Below are positions 35,769-44,674 of a DNA stretch of 64,000 nucleotides, in pieces (position 1 is the stretch's first letter; each line of letters opens with the position of its first letter). The DNA comes from CAVSDF01 sp963726715 (GTDB lineage Bacteria > Bacteroidota > Rhodothermia > Rhodothermales > BA12). A model generated the notes under the pieces. It ran no database searches, was not told where the DNA came from, and saw nothing but the letters and a program-made list of their open reading frames with translations. The stretch is taken from the NCBI GenBank assembly GCA_963726715.1, contig CAVSDF010000015.1, forward strand, positions 62,001-126,000, written 5' to 3'. The position numbers were made by a program, and so were the translations under genes.

Positions 35769-36863
35769 TCAGTCCTGCTCCAGCGGGCTGTTGAGGTCGG
35801 CGCGGAGGATGGCCGGGTTGACCCGGACGACCACCTTGCGCTCGCCAGCGAGCGTCCTCAGACGGGCGCGGACGACGCCGCTCGAGCGCGCCTCCATCAG
35901 GCGGGTGCGGGCCATCGTCGTGTCCATCGGTGTGCCCATGCGCTCGCCGCTGAGGCGGATCACGTGGTAGCCGAACTGGCTCTTGACAAGCTCCGGCGTG
36001 ACAGCGCCGCTGTCCTGCTTCTCGGCGAGGTCGAAGGCAGCGTTGAGGAACTTGGAATCCATCTGCGCCTCGCGGTTGAAGTAGTCGAGCGTGCCGCCGG
36101 TGGCCGACGTGCCGTCCTGGCCGTAGCGGCGCGCGAGATCCGCGAAGGGCACCTTTCCTGCCTTGGCGGTGTCGAGGACCGCGTTGGCGACGCGCAGGAG
36201 CGAGTCGCGCTGCGTGGGCGAGAGGCCCTGATCGAGCCAGACGATGTGCTGCACGCGCACTTCTTTCGCCTGCTTGTTGGCGTAGGCGATGAGTTGCGCC
36301 GCCGTCGGCTTCGGCGCGGCGGCGGCCCACGACTCGGCGAGGGCCTGCTGGCGCATCTGCGTGCTCAGGAGCGTGCGGAGCGTGTCGATGGTCAGGCCTT
36401 CGGTGGCGAGCTGGCGCTGGAAGTTCTCCGGCCCCTGCGCCTGCGCGATGTAGGCCTGGATCTGCTGCTCGACCGCCACCGAGTCCCCCGCCGGGCCACC
36501 TGCGCGCAGGCTCTCCTTCTCGACGATGCCCTGGAGCACGAAGCCCTCGACGAGCGAGCGGCGCAGTTCGCGCAGCTGCGTCGTGTCGCCCTGCAGCATC
36601 GGGTTGCGCTGGAGGATGAAGCCGATCTGGTTCTGGAAGAACGCCGTGCGGAGCGTGTCGCTGCCGTACTCCGAGTCGACGATGGCGACGATGGACGTGT
36701 CGGCGATGGGAGCGCCCATCGTGAAGGTGATCTTCGACGGATCGGCCGAGATCTCGCCGGTGTCGGCGGGCGCGGGCGTCTTCTTGCAGCCAGTGAGCGA
36801 GAGAGCGCCGACCGAGAGGGCGAGCGTGCCGAGGAAGAGGCCGCTGCGCAGGAAACGGGACAT
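35769..36863 (-). CDS. PpiC-type (parvulin) peptidyl-prolyl isomerase lipoprotein
   Basis: 364-aa predicted periplasmic foldase. Signal and lipobox MSRFLRSGLFLGTLALSVGA LSLTGC (Cys about residue 26), a SurA-like helical N-domain (about 55-200), then a parvulin domain (about 205-310) with VRVQHIVWL, FADLARRYGQDGTSATGG and FGYHVIRLSGER. The family catalyses prolyl cis-trans isomerisation and chaperones outer-membrane proteins. The ATG at 36863 fits the signal peptide. It stands alone, upstream of tRNA-Glu on the other strand. No lesion is visible. Confidence 0.85.
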   Translation of the reverse strand: MSRFLRSGLFLGTLALSVGALSLTGCKKTPAPADTGEISADPSKITFTMGAPIADTSIVAIVDSEYGSDTLRTAFFQNQIGFILQRNPMLQGDTTQLRELRRSLVEGFVLQGIVEKESLRAGGPAGDSVAVEQQIQAYIAQAQGPENFQRQLATEGLTIDTLRTLLSTQMRQQALAESWAAAAPKPTAAQLIAYANKQAKEVRVQHIVWLDQGLSPTQRDSLLRVANAVLDTAKAGKVPFADLARRYGQDGTSATGGTLDYFNREAQMDSKFLNAAFDLAEKQDSGAVTPELVKSQFGYHVIRLSGERMGTPMDTTMARTRLMEARSSGVVRARLRTLAGERKVVVRVNPAILRADLNSPLEQD

Positions 36864-37030
36864 CGTAAGGAGTGTGGATGAGGAGGGCGAAGCCGGGGGT
36901 GGCGCGGCGGCGTGCGCGAGGTGCAGGCCGCGGGAAATGACGCCGGGAGAGCATAACGCCGCCGCGCCGGGCGCCGCGTACACTCGCTGCTGATTGCGCG
37001 TGCGTTCTCGGTGAAAGGACGGCACGCCCT

Positions 37031-37059
37031 TCGCGGGTGCCGGGCCGGGCCGTAGTTTG
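37031..37059 (+). promoter_or_regulatory. Bacteroidota-type promoter of tRNA-Glu
   Basis: TTCG (37031-37034), 19 nt, then TAGTTTG (37053-37059), 16 nt before the tRNA. This is the consensus TTTG-N19-TAnnTTTG with one mismatch in the -33 part, and is the clearest promoter in the window. Confidence 0.65.
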
Positions 37060-37075
37060 GGCGTCCTGTCTCTTC

Positions 37076-37147
37076 GCTCGGTTCGTCTAGGGGTTAGGAC
37101 GCTGCCCTCTCACGGCGGCAACACGGGTTCGAATCCCGTACCGAGTA
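37076..37147 (+). tRNA. tRNA-Glu (anticodon CTC)
   Basis: Acceptor GCTCGGT/ACCGAGT (37076-37082 with 37140-37146), D loop TCTAGGGGTTAGGAC, anticodon loop CTCTCAC with anticodon CTC, T arm ACGGG-TTCGAAT-CCCGT, discriminator A. A typical bacterial tRNA-Glu; the rarer CTC isoacceptor fits the very high G+C. Confidence 0.95.
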
Positions 37148-37151
37148 CCCG

Positions 37152-37183
37152 CGCCTGCCCTGCTCACCACGGGGCAGGCGTTT
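37152..37183 (+). terminator. Intrinsic terminator after tRNA-Glu
   Basis: CGCCTGCCC (37152-37160) pairs with GGGCAGGCG (37172-37180), loop 11 nt, followed by TTTG. Confidence 0.75.
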
Positions 37184-37220
37184 GTCGTTTCGGTGTCCTG
37201 AGCGTGTCTCGGCACCGGCC

Positions 37221-37252
37221 GAACCTGGCGGGTACGGGAACCCGGCAGGTTC
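37221..37252. repeat. GAACCTG hairpin related to the CTGTCAGG family, copy d
   Basis: GAACCTGGCGGGT (37221-37233) pairs with ACCCGGCAGGTTC with one mismatch, loop ACGGGA. It lies between the tRNA terminator and psd, 31 nt before the psd ATG, so it could form in the psd leader. Confidence 0.5.
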
Positions 37253-37283
37253 GAGGAACAGCCTTCCCCCAGCGACTTCGCCG

Positions 37284-38108
37284 ATGCATCCGTTCGTTCG
37301 ACTCCAGCAGGCCCTTCCGCAGCACCGGATCTCGCGCCTCGTCGGCGCCCTCGCGGCGTCGACGGTGCCGTGGCTTCGGACGCTGCTCGTGCGGACGTTC
37401 GCGCGGGCCTACGGCGTCGACATGGCGGAGGCGGCGCGGCCCGATCTCGGCAGCTACCGCTCGTTCAACGACTTCTTCACCCGCGCCCTCGCCGACGGCG
37501 CCCGTCCCATCGACGCGGCCCCGGCGGCGGTCGTCAGCCCGGCCGATGGGGCGGTGAGCCAGGTCGGCGTCATCGAGCGCGGCGAGTTGATCCAGGCGAA
37601 GGGCATCCGCTACTCGTTCGCGGCCCTCGCGGGTGCCTGCGCGGATCCGGCGTTCGAGGGCGGCGCGTTCGCCACGGTCTACCTCTCGCCGAAAGACTAC
37701 CACCGCGTCCACCTGCCGATCGCCGGGCGCCTCGTGCGGACGGTCGCCATACCGGGCCGCCTGTTCTCCGTCAACGCCACGACCGAGCAGGGCGTCGAGG
37801 GGCTGTTCGCGGTCAACGAGCGGCTCGTCTGCGACTTCGAGACGGCGCACGGACGGATGCTCGTCGTGCTCGTCGGCGCGCTCATCGTGGCGAGCATCGA
37901 GACGGTCTGGGACGGCCCACGCTCGCCCTACCGCGAGACGAAGGTGACGACGCACGACCTCGCCTTCGAAAAGGGCGCCGAAATCGGGCGCTTCCTCCTC
38001 GGCAGCAGCGTCGTGCTGGCCTTCGAGCCGGGCCGCGTCCGCCTCGACGACACGCTCGCGCCGGGCACCGTCGTGCGGATGGGCCGCAGCATCGGCACGA
38101 CGGCGTGA
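37284..38108 (+). CDS. psd: Phosphatidylserine decarboxylase, class I
   Basis: 274-aa precursor that self-cleaves to a pyruvoyl enzyme, turning phosphatidylserine into phosphatidylethanolamine. The cleavage motif LGSS lies at residues 239-242, with the pyruvoyl-forming serine at 241; FDFF-like SFNDFFTRAL, VSPADGAVSQVG and DYHRVHLPIAG are all characteristic. It has the length and N-terminal amphipathic segment of the proteobacterial-type membrane-associated form, not the soluble short form of many Bacteroidota. The ATG at 37284 starts the conserved MHPFVRLQQ. Confidence 0.93.
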   Translation: MHPFVRLQQALPQHRISRLVGALAASTVPWLRTLLVRTFARAYGVDMAEAARPDLGSYRSFNDFFTRALADGARPIDAAPAAVVSPADGAVSQVGVIERGELIQAKGIRYSFAALAGACADPAFEGGAFATVYLSPKDYHRVHLPIAGRLVRTVAIPGRLFSVNATTEQGVEGLFAVNERLVCDFETAHGRMLVVLVGALIVASIETVWDGPRSPYRETKVTTHDLAFEKGAEIGRFLLGSSVVLAFEPGRVRLDDTLAPGTVVRMGRSIGTTA

Positions 38109-38380
38109 CGCAAGCGATGCTGGGAAGGGCGGCCACCCTCTCCTGAGATGGGGACGGCCCCGGCTCCCGACGCTCCGGTTCTACGTCGGCCTCCGCTTCG
38201 GGCAAGCCGCGCGTCGATGGGCGTCCGCCGCGTTCGCTGGCCGACCGTATCGGCGAAACCGTGCGGTGGAGCGTGGGGAGGGAGGATCGGGCGGACGAAG
38301 GGGCGGCGGTGACGCAGGCGTGGCCGTCGCTGGCGCGGGCGACCCGGCAGGCGTTTGCGGGCGCGCATCCGTGCCCGGCG

Positions 38381-39136
38381 TCACCGCGCCATCGCCCACA
38401 TCAGCACGCCACCGGCGACGGCCACGTTGAGGCTTTCGGCACCGCCGCGGCGGGGAGCGCCGCCGATGCGCACGGCGGCGTCGAGACCGGCGGCGACGGC
38501 GGCGGAGAGGCCGTGGGCTTCGCTGCCGAGGACGAGGGCGGTGCGGGCGGGCGGGTGCCACGCGGCGGCGTCGGGGCCATCGAGGGCGGCGCCGACGAGG
38601 TGGAGGCCGTCGGCGCGGAGGGAGGCCAGGCAGGCGGCGAGGTCGGGCGGGCGGGCGAGGGCGACGTCCCAGAGGCCGCCCATCGCGCTGCGGACGACCT
38701 TCGGCGAGAACAGATCGGCCGTCCCCGGACCGGCGACGACGGCGTCGAGGCCGAACCATGCCGCCGTCCGCACGAGCGTGCCGACGTTGCCGGGGTCCTG
38801 CACGCCGTCGAGCACGAGCACGCGCCGCGCGCCCCGCAGGTCGGCCTCGGGCGGCATCGCGGCGACGGCGATGACGCCCTGGCTCGTCTCGGTCTCGGTG
38901 ACGCGGGCGAGCTCGCGCGCCCGCGCCGTCTCGATGCGCACGCCCGCGTGGGCCGCGCCGTCGAGGAGCGCCGCCACGCGCGGAATCGCCGCCGCGTCCT
39001 CCGTCACGAACACCGCCACGAGCGCCGCCCCCGCCTCGACGGCCGACTCGACGCTCCGCACGCCCTCGACCACAAACGCGCGAGCCTCGTCGCGCACCCG
39101 GCGACGGTCGAAACGGGCGAGATCGGCGAGGCGCAT
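38381..39136 (-). CDS. TrmH/SpoU family RNA 2'-O-methyltransferase
   Basis: 251-aa rRNA or tRNA methyltransferase with an N-terminal substrate-binding domain (residues 1-95) and a SPOUT knotted domain. The three motifs are present: LDGVQDPGNVGTLVRTA (motif 1), TALVLGSEAHGLS (motif 2) and ESLNVAVAGGVLMW (motif 3). The target nucleotide is not predictable; RlmB-like 23S modification is the commonest. The ATG at 39136 begins the typical MRLADLARFDRRR. Convergent to psd across a 270-nt gap with no supported gene. Confidence 0.87.
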   Translation of the reverse strand: MRLADLARFDRRRVRDEARAFVVEGVRSVESAVEAGAALVAVFVTEDAAAIPRVAALLDGAAHAGVRIETARARELARVTETETSQGVIAVAAMPPEADLRGARRVLVLDGVQDPGNVGTLVRTAAWFGLDAVVAGPGTADLFSPKVVRSAMGGLWDVALARPPDLAACLASLRADGLHLVGAALDGPDAAAWHPPARTALVLGSEAHGLSAAVAAGLDAAVRIGGAPRRGGAESLNVAVAGGVLMWAMAR

Positions 39137-39350
39137 CGGCGGGCAGGGGAGATCGGGACGGAAACCGCCGCCAAGATCGGGCGCCGACGAGGCGCCGCAG
39201 CCCTCCACGCACAGGCTTCGACGCCGAGCACTCCGCATCCCCGAACGAGGCATCCCCGAACGAGACGCGGGCCGACGCGCCCATGAGGTGCATCGGCCCG
39301 CGAAGGGGGTGTCCGGAGGGGAACGGATCGGGGCGCGTCGCGCCCGCGGA

Positions 39351-39914
39351 TCACATCGCCTTCGGCATCAGGACGGTGTCGATGACGTGGATGACGCCGT
39401 TGCCGCCGTCGACGTCGGCCTGGATGACCTTGGCCGTGCCGCCGTTGGCGTCGGTGAGCGTCACGCCGTCGGCGGCGCTCGTCACGGTGATCATGCCCGA
39501 CTGCGCCGTCGTGATCGTCGGCATCGTCGTCACATCAGCCGCCATGACCTTCTGGCCGTCGAGGAGGTGGTAGAGGAGGATGCCCTGGAGCGTCGCGCGG
39601 TTCTTCTCGAGCTTGAGCGTGTCGAGGGTGCCCGCGGGGAGCTTGGCGAAGGCGTCGTTGGTCGGCGCGAAGAGGGTCACGTTCTGCTTGGCGGCGAGCG
39701 CCGAGTCGAGACCGGCGGCCTTGACGAGGTCGACGAGCGTCGAGAACTGCGCATCGGCGGCGGCGGTGGCGACGACGTTGGTCGCCGTCATCGGGGCCGT
39801 CATCGACGTGTCGGCGGCGGCTTCGGGCTGTTCGGGCTCGGTGCGGCAGGCGGTGAGCGAGAGCGAACCGGCGACCAGAACGACGAGGGCCGCGCGCGAG
39901 AAGAAGGAAGTCAT
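39351..39914 (-). CDS. Fasciclin-domain lipoprotein
   Basis: 187-aa predicted lipoprotein. The signal ends in the lipobox LSLTAC (Cys about residue 23). The single FAS1 domain (about 50-187) contains VTLFAPTNDAFAKLPAGTLD, LQGILLYHLLDGQKV and IHVIDTVLMP, all hallmarks. Secreted bacterial FAS1 proteins are adhesion-related, often cell-surface. The N-terminal spacer is Ala/Thr-rich. A TAGTTTC box lies 77 nt upstream. Isolated gene. Confidence 0.88.
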   Translation of the reverse strand: MTSFFSRAALVVLVAGSLSLTACRTEPEQPEAAADTSMTAPMTATNVVATAAADAQFSTLVDLVKAAGLDSALAAKQNVTLFAPTNDAFAKLPAGTLDTLKLEKNRATLQGILLYHLLDGQKVMAADVTTMPTITTAQSGMITVTSAADGVTLTDANGGTAKVIQADVDGGNGVIHVIDTVLMPKAM

Positions 39915-39991
39915 GGGAGATGTTGGAAAGGGGAGTGGCGGGGGGAGACCCGGTGGGAGCGAGGGGGATTCGCAGGCCGGGACCGATGCAC

Positions 39992-39998
39992 GAAACTA
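39992..39998 (-). promoter_or_regulatory. Putative -7 box upstream of the fasciclin gene
   Basis: TAGTTTC on the minus strand, one base from TAnnTTTG, 77 nt before the ATG at 39914. Confidence 0.3.
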
Positions 39999-40129
39999 CG
40001 CGCTGCCTCGAATGGCACGCGGCGTTGGCGTTAACGTGGGGCGAAAGCTGAATGAAATCCCCCGGTCAAGTGCCCCATCGGCCCTTTTCAGGAATCGAGA
40101 GGCATCCAGTGTCCTTGTCCAGAACAGGC

Positions 40130-40492
40130 TCAGACGCGCCCGAAGTCGTCGTCGAGGCGCTCGATGTCGTCTTCGATGCAGAGGCCCATCTGCGTCTCGA
40201 TGATCACGAGGTGGTCGGCGGCGCCGGTACTCGCCGCGTCGTTGTGGATGCGGTGGATGCCGCCGAGCGGGATCTCGAGCGCATCGCCGGGGGCCACGCG
40301 GCGCTCGGCGCCGTCGAGCGTGAACACGCCGCCGCCCTGCACGACGACCCAGTGCTCCATCCGGTGGGCGTGGCGCTGCAGGCTCAGGCGCTTGCCGGGG
40401 AAGACGACGATGCGCTTGACGCGGTAGCCCGGCTCGTTCAGGTACTCTTCCCAGCGGCCCCAGGGGCGGTTGTCGGCGTCGATGAAGGACAT
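40130..40492 (-). CDS. Cupin of the mannose-6-phosphate isomerase/ManC C-terminal type
   Basis: 120-aa single-domain cupin. The text RPWGRWEEYLNEPGYRVKRI, VFPGKRLSLQRHAHRMEHWV and VQGGGVFTLDGAERRVAPGD matches the C-terminal cupin of GDP-mannose pyrophosphorylase/phosphomannose isomerase. The metal ligands (two His and a Glu in RHAHRMEHW) are present, so isomerase-like or sugar-nucleotide-related catalysis is possible. The ATG at 40492 starts the conserved N-terminus. It is 43 nt from the SAM-methyltransferase gene on the same strand. Confidence 0.82.
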   Translation of the reverse strand: MSFIDADNRPWGRWEEYLNEPGYRVKRIVVFPGKRLSLQRHAHRMEHWVVVQGGGVFTLDGAERRVAPGDALEIPLGGIHRIHNDAASTGAADHLVIIETQMGLCIEDDIERLDDDFGRV

Positions 40493-40535
40493 GGGGGATG
40501 GTGAGGTTGTGAGATGGTGAGGGATGGGACGACGG

Positions 40536-41334
40536 TCAGACGTGGCAGACGGCGAGGAGGTCGACGGCGTCTTCGGCGACACGCCGCCGGAGCACGACGG
40601 GCGTGCCGAGGCCGAGCGCGGCGCACGCCGACGCGCTTGAGGGCGCTGCCGCGCCCGAGGCGGCGGCCCCAGCGGTACAGGGCAGTGGACGAGAGCCACC
40701 GCTGCCACGCGGGCCGCCCGGCGTAACCGACGCCCCAGAGGTCGAACCGCACGCCGCTCGCGGCGAGCATCGCGGCGAACTCGGCGTGCGTCATCTCGCT
40801 GTGGTGGAACGGGTTGGCCTCCGCGGCGGGCAGGCGGCGCCGCAGGTTGGGCGTCGTCACGAGCACCGCCCCGCCGGGCCGCGTCGCCGCGAGGAGGCGG
40901 GCGAGGAAGCGCGGCGCGTCGTGCGCGTGTTCGATCACCTGAAACGAGGCGACGAGGTCGTAGGCACCGGCGTGCTCGGGCGCGTCGAGCGTGGCATCGG
41001 TGCCGACCTCGACCGTCATGTTGGCCGCGGCGTAGTGCGCACGGGCATAGTCGACGGCGTCGGCGGCGGCGTCGAGGGCCGTCACGGTGCCGCCCGCCGG
41101 GGCGACGGCGTCGGCGAGCATCCGCGCGCCGTAGCCGGTGCCGGTGCCGACGTCGAGGATGCGGAGCGGGCGGTTCGCGGCGGCGCCCATCGCGGCCGCG
41201 TGCTTCGTCGCCATCTCGGCGGCGAGGGCGTAGGCGACGCGGTGGCGCGCCCAGACGAGGCTGACCTCGCCGCCCGTCGGCGGAATCATGCGCTCGCCGG
41301 TGTCGTCGAGCGTCGGCGCGGCGTCAGTGCTCAC
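40536..41334 (-). CDS. SAM-dependent methyltransferase, class I (frameshifted near its end)
   Basis: About 265 aa. SAM-binding motif I LDVGTGTGYGARMLAD, motif II at the acidic end of strand 2 (VTALDAAADAVDYARAHY) and motif IV YDLVASFQVIEHAHDA are clear; substrate unknown. Near 40630 the frame shifts by one base: SALKRVGVR continues in another frame as RALGLGTPVVLRRRVAEDAV and ends LAVCHV at a TGA at 40536. The GTG at 41334 is used because it is the first codon after the upp stop region and precedes TDAAPTLDDTGERMIP. The gap to upp is only 8 nt, so the two are probably co-transcribed. Confidence 0.72.
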
Positions 41335-41342
41335 GGGCGTCC

Positions 41343-41975
41343 TCACTTGCCGGTGCCGAAGATGCGGTCGCCTGCGTCGCCGAGGCCGGGGCGGATGTAG
41401 GCGTGGGCGTCGAGTTCGCGGTCGAGCGCGGCGGTGACGATGGGCACGTCGGGGTGGGCGGCGTGGAGCGCGTCGACGCCTGCCGGGGCGGCGACGAGGC
41501 AGATGAAGGTGAAGCGCGTCGCGCCGAGGCGCTTGAGGTGCGCGAGCGCGCCCGCCGCCGATCCGCCGGTCGCGAGCATCGGATCGACGACGAAGACGTG
41601 GGCCGCGTCGAGGCCGCCGGGGATGTTCGAGTAGTAATCGACGGGCTGCCGCGTGTGCTCGTCGCGGTACATCCCGAGGTGCCCGATGCGCGCCTCGGGC
41701 ACGAAGCGCACGAAGCCCTCGGTCATCCCCAACCCCGCGCGCAGGATCGGAACGACGACGACTTCCTCGTCGAGCAGCTCGCCGCGCGTCGTCTCGAGGG
41801 GCGTCTCGACGTCGACGGCGCGCATCGTCAGGCCGCGCAGCGACTCGTAGGCGAGGATCGAAGCGGCGTCGGCGAGGGTCGTGCGGAAGAGGCCGTGCGG
41901 CGTCGCGCGGTCGCGCAGGATCGTCAGGTCGCGCCGGAGCAGCGGGTGGTCGACGACGGTGAGGAAGGGGCGCAT
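41343..41975 (-). CDS. upp: Uracil phosphoribosyltransferase
   Basis: 210-aa pyrimidine salvage enzyme: uracil plus PRPP gives UMP. Recognisable are DHPLLRRDLTILRD at the N-terminus, VVVVPILRAGLGM, and the PRPP loop VVDPMLATGGSA, then RPGLGDAGDRIFGT at the C-terminus (uracil-binding end). The length matches Upp. The ATG at 41975 gives the usual start. It is followed by the methyltransferase gene 8 nt downstream. Confidence 0.93.
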   Translation of the reverse strand: MRPFLTVVDHPLLRRDLTILRDRATPHGLFRTTLADAASILAYESLRGLTMRAVDVETPLETTRGELLDEEVVVVPILRAGLGMTEGFVRFVPEARIGHLGMYRDEHTRQPVDYYSNIPGGLDAAHVFVVDPMLATGGSAAGALAHLKRLGATRFTFICLVAAPAGVDALHAAHPDVPIVTAALDRELDAHAYIRPGLGDAGDRIFGTGK

Positions 41976-42084
41976 CGGCTCGGGTCGGGGTGCGCCGGAT
42001 GATACGGCGACCGCGCCCGCCCGCCCGGCACAGGCAACCGCTGCGAAACACCCGATCCCCGATCCCCTACACAATCCCCAACGC

Positions 42085-42789
<705 letters not shown>

Positions 42790-42823
42790 CGGGCGGGGTG
42801 GGATGAGGATGCGGTGGCAACGC

Positions 42824-42877
42824 GATGCGCGGTGGCGATGCGATGCGCGGTGGCGATGCGATGCGCGGTGGCGATGC
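42824..42877. repeat. Three tandem 18-bp repeats upstream of ftsE
   Basis: The unit GATGCGCGGTGGCGATGC occurs three times without interruption (42824-42841, 42842-42859, 42860-42877), with a degenerate fourth copy before it. It lies in the ftsE leader and abuts the palindrome-ended element at 42881. Tandem units of this kind can change copy number. Confidence 0.75.
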
Positions 42878-42880
42878 GAC

Positions 42881-43082
42881 GTAGGGGCGGGTCTCGACCC
42901 GCCCCCCACCGGACGCTGCCCCGCACCCCTCCAGCCTCATACGGAATCGGCGAAGTGGCGGTGCGTGCGTCGTGGCGGCTGCGGGATGCGGGGCGCCTCC
43001 GGGGCCGTGGGGGTACAACCGGGCGGGTCGAGACCCGCCCCTACGGACGATCTGGATGCACAACAGAACCGGCGACTTCGTG
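42881..43082. repeat. Palindrome-ended interspersed element, copy 1
   Basis: A 164-bp unit with 24-bp inverted ends: 42881-42904 is exactly the reverse complement of 43021-43044, and each end is itself a palindrome (GTAGGGGCGGGTC ... GACCCGCCC). The homology with copy 2 (54964-55142) covers inner segments such as CATACGG(A/G)ATCGG and continues about 38 bp past the right end (TGGATGCAC...ACCGGCGA). It contains no gene. The layout is that of a short non-autonomous, REP- or MITE-like element. Confidence 0.7.
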
Positions 43083-43108
43083 CTCACCTCCCCTCCAATA
43101 CCCCATCC

Positions 43109-43936
43109 TCACGCCGGACGCCGGGCGACCCAGTGGACGCGCTCGGCATCGTCGTCGGCGGGGTCGAGGGAGAAGCCGTCGTAGGCGGCCTCGATGTGGA
43201 AGCCCGCGGCCTCGGCGGCGTCCTGCACCTCGTCCATCGTGTAGGCGCGTTCGAGGTGGCGCTCGACGGCGCGTCCGGCACTCGTTTCGATCTCGAAGAC
43301 GGTCTCGTGGAGGCGCGCGGCGCGGTCGTAGTGCGAGCGGCGGACGTAGCGGAAGACGCCCGTCGGCGTGTCGACCTCGCCCTCGTCCTCGAAATCCTCC
43401 TCGTGGTTCTCCGAGTTGGCGGGCGTCGACTGGTCGAAGACGAACAGCCCGCCCGGACGAAGCGCCGCGAACGCTGCGCCGAAGAGTCCGCCGAGCGCGG
43501 CGGGATCGACGACGTAGTTGAGGCCGTCGTACAGCAGCAGGACCGCGTCGAAGGGCGCGCCGGGGACCGGGTCGGCGAAGTCGGCGACGGCGAAATCCGC
43601 CTCGACATCGCCGCTCTCGGCGCGCGCACGGGCAATCGCGACCATCGCCGCCGAGCCGTCGGCGCCGCTGTAGCGGTACGGGCCGAGCGGCTGGAGCACG
43701 GCGGCGAGGCTGCCGGTGCCGCAGCCGAGTTCGTGGACGGAGGCCGTCGCGGCGTCGTCCTCGTGCTCGCCGAAGACGTGGTGGACGTAGTCGGCCCACG
43801 CCTCGTAGTCGACGTAGTCCATCACACGGTCGTAGCCGATGGCGAGCGCCGAATACGGCGCCACCTCGAGCGGAGCGCCGGGCGGCGGCGACGGATCGGG
43901 CGTTGACGAACCGGACGAAGTGGCGGAGTCGGGCAT
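43109..43936 (-). CDS. SAM-dependent methyltransferase, class I
   Basis: 275-aa methyltransferase. Motif I HELGCGTGSLAAVL, an acidic strand-2 end YSGADGSAAMVAIAR, motif IV PFDAVLLLYDGLNYVVD, motif V PGGLFVFDQSTP, then RYVRRSHYDRAARLHETVFE in a substrate-binding insert. The resemblance is to general small-molecule (cyclopropane/biotin-like) methyltransferases; substrate unknown. The ATG at 43936 gives an N-terminal Pro/Ser-rich stretch before the domain. A TAGCTTG box lies 34 nt upstream. No operon partner is evident. Confidence 0.8.
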   Translation of the reverse strand: MPDSATSSGSSTPDPSPPPGAPLEVAPYSALAIGYDRVMDYVDYEAWADYVHHVFGEHEDDAATASVHELGCGTGSLAAVLQPLGPYRYSGADGSAAMVAIARARAESGDVEADFAVADFADPVPGAPFDAVLLLYDGLNYVVDPAALGGLFGAAFAALRPGGLFVFDQSTPANSENHEEDFEDEGEVDTPTGVFRYVRRSHYDRAARLHETVFEIETSAGRAVERHLERAYTMDEVQDAAEAAGFHIEAAYDGFSLDPADDDAERVHWVARRPA

Positions 43937-43970
43937 CGGAAGGCGGCTCGGAAGACGAAAAGCGGTCCGC

Positions 43971-43977
43971 CAAGCTA
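43971..43977 (-). promoter_or_regulatory. Putative -7 box upstream of the methyltransferase gene
   Basis: TAGCTTG on the minus strand, 34 nt before the ATG at 43936. Confidence 0.4.
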
Positions 43978-44030
43978 CGGCCCTGCCCCGCCGCGTCGGC
44001 GCGGGCCGGGACCGAGGCGCGCTCGTCACG

Positions 44031-44630
44031 TCAGACGCGCGGCGCGGCGACGAGGCGTACGTCGAGGTCGAAGGCGTCGCGGACGACGAGGTCGCGGGCG
44101 CGCTGGAAGCGGACGCCCCAGCGCTGCCGGTCGAGGCGCAGCCGGGCGCGCACCTCGATGCGTCCGTCGGGCAGCACCCGCTCGGTGGCGTCGACGGAGA
44201 CGGGGTGCGTGACGCCGCGCATCGTCAGGCGCGTCGCCAGGCGCATCCGCCCGTCGCGCAGCCGCGTCGCGCCGGTCACGACGATGCGCGCGGTCGGATG
44301 CCGGGCCGCCCAGAAGAAGTCCTCGGCGAGGAGGTGCTCGCGCAGGCGGGCGCGGGAGCCGGGATGGTCGGGGAAGTCGGTCACGTCGAGCGAGGCGAGC
44401 GGCACGACGACCTCGCCGCCGACCACGAGCCCGGCCGGGCTGCGGCGCAGCCACCCGCCGGAGGCGCGCAGCGTGCCCTCGTGCGAGCCGCGAAGGCTGA
44501 ATCCCTCCCAGCGGATCGTCGTCGCGCGGGTGTCGAGGGTGAACCATTCCTTGGCCTGCGCCGACGGAGCGAGGAGCCCGAGGCCTGCGGCGACGAGCGG
44601 AAGGACGAACAGGGCGCAGCGGTGGGTCAT
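44031..44630 (-). CDS. YceI family lipid-binding periplasmic protein
   Basis: 199-aa exported lipocalin-fold protein. Signal peptide MTHRCALFVLPLVAAGLGLL then APSAQA (cleavage near residue 26). The YceI pattern is visible: FTLDTRATTIRWEGFSLRGS, SLDVTDFPDHPGSRARLREH, LLAEDFFWAARHPTARIVVT and LTMRGVTHPVSVDA. Members bind isoprenoids such as polyprenyl quinones. It lies just downstream (44 nt) of the dioxygenase-like lipoprotein gene on the same strand, suggesting co-expression in an envelope redox or quinone context. Confidence 0.85.
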   Translation of the reverse strand: MTHRCALFVLPLVAAGLGLLAPSAQAKEWFTLDTRATTIRWEGFSLRGSHEGTLRASGGWLRRSPAGLVVGGEVVVPLASLDVTDFPDHPGSRARLREHLLAEDFFWAARHPTARIVVTGATRLRDGRMRLATRLTMRGVTHPVSVDATERVLPDGRIEVRARLRLDRQRWGVRFQRARDLVVRDAFDLDVRLVAAPRV

Positions 44631-44674
44631 GGCACGGAGGGGGAATCGGGGGAGAGGGAGAACGGAAGGCGGGG

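Noticed and set aside
42824..43044. CRISPR array
   Set aside because: The 18-bp units are direct tandem repeats with no spacers, and no cas genes are nearby.
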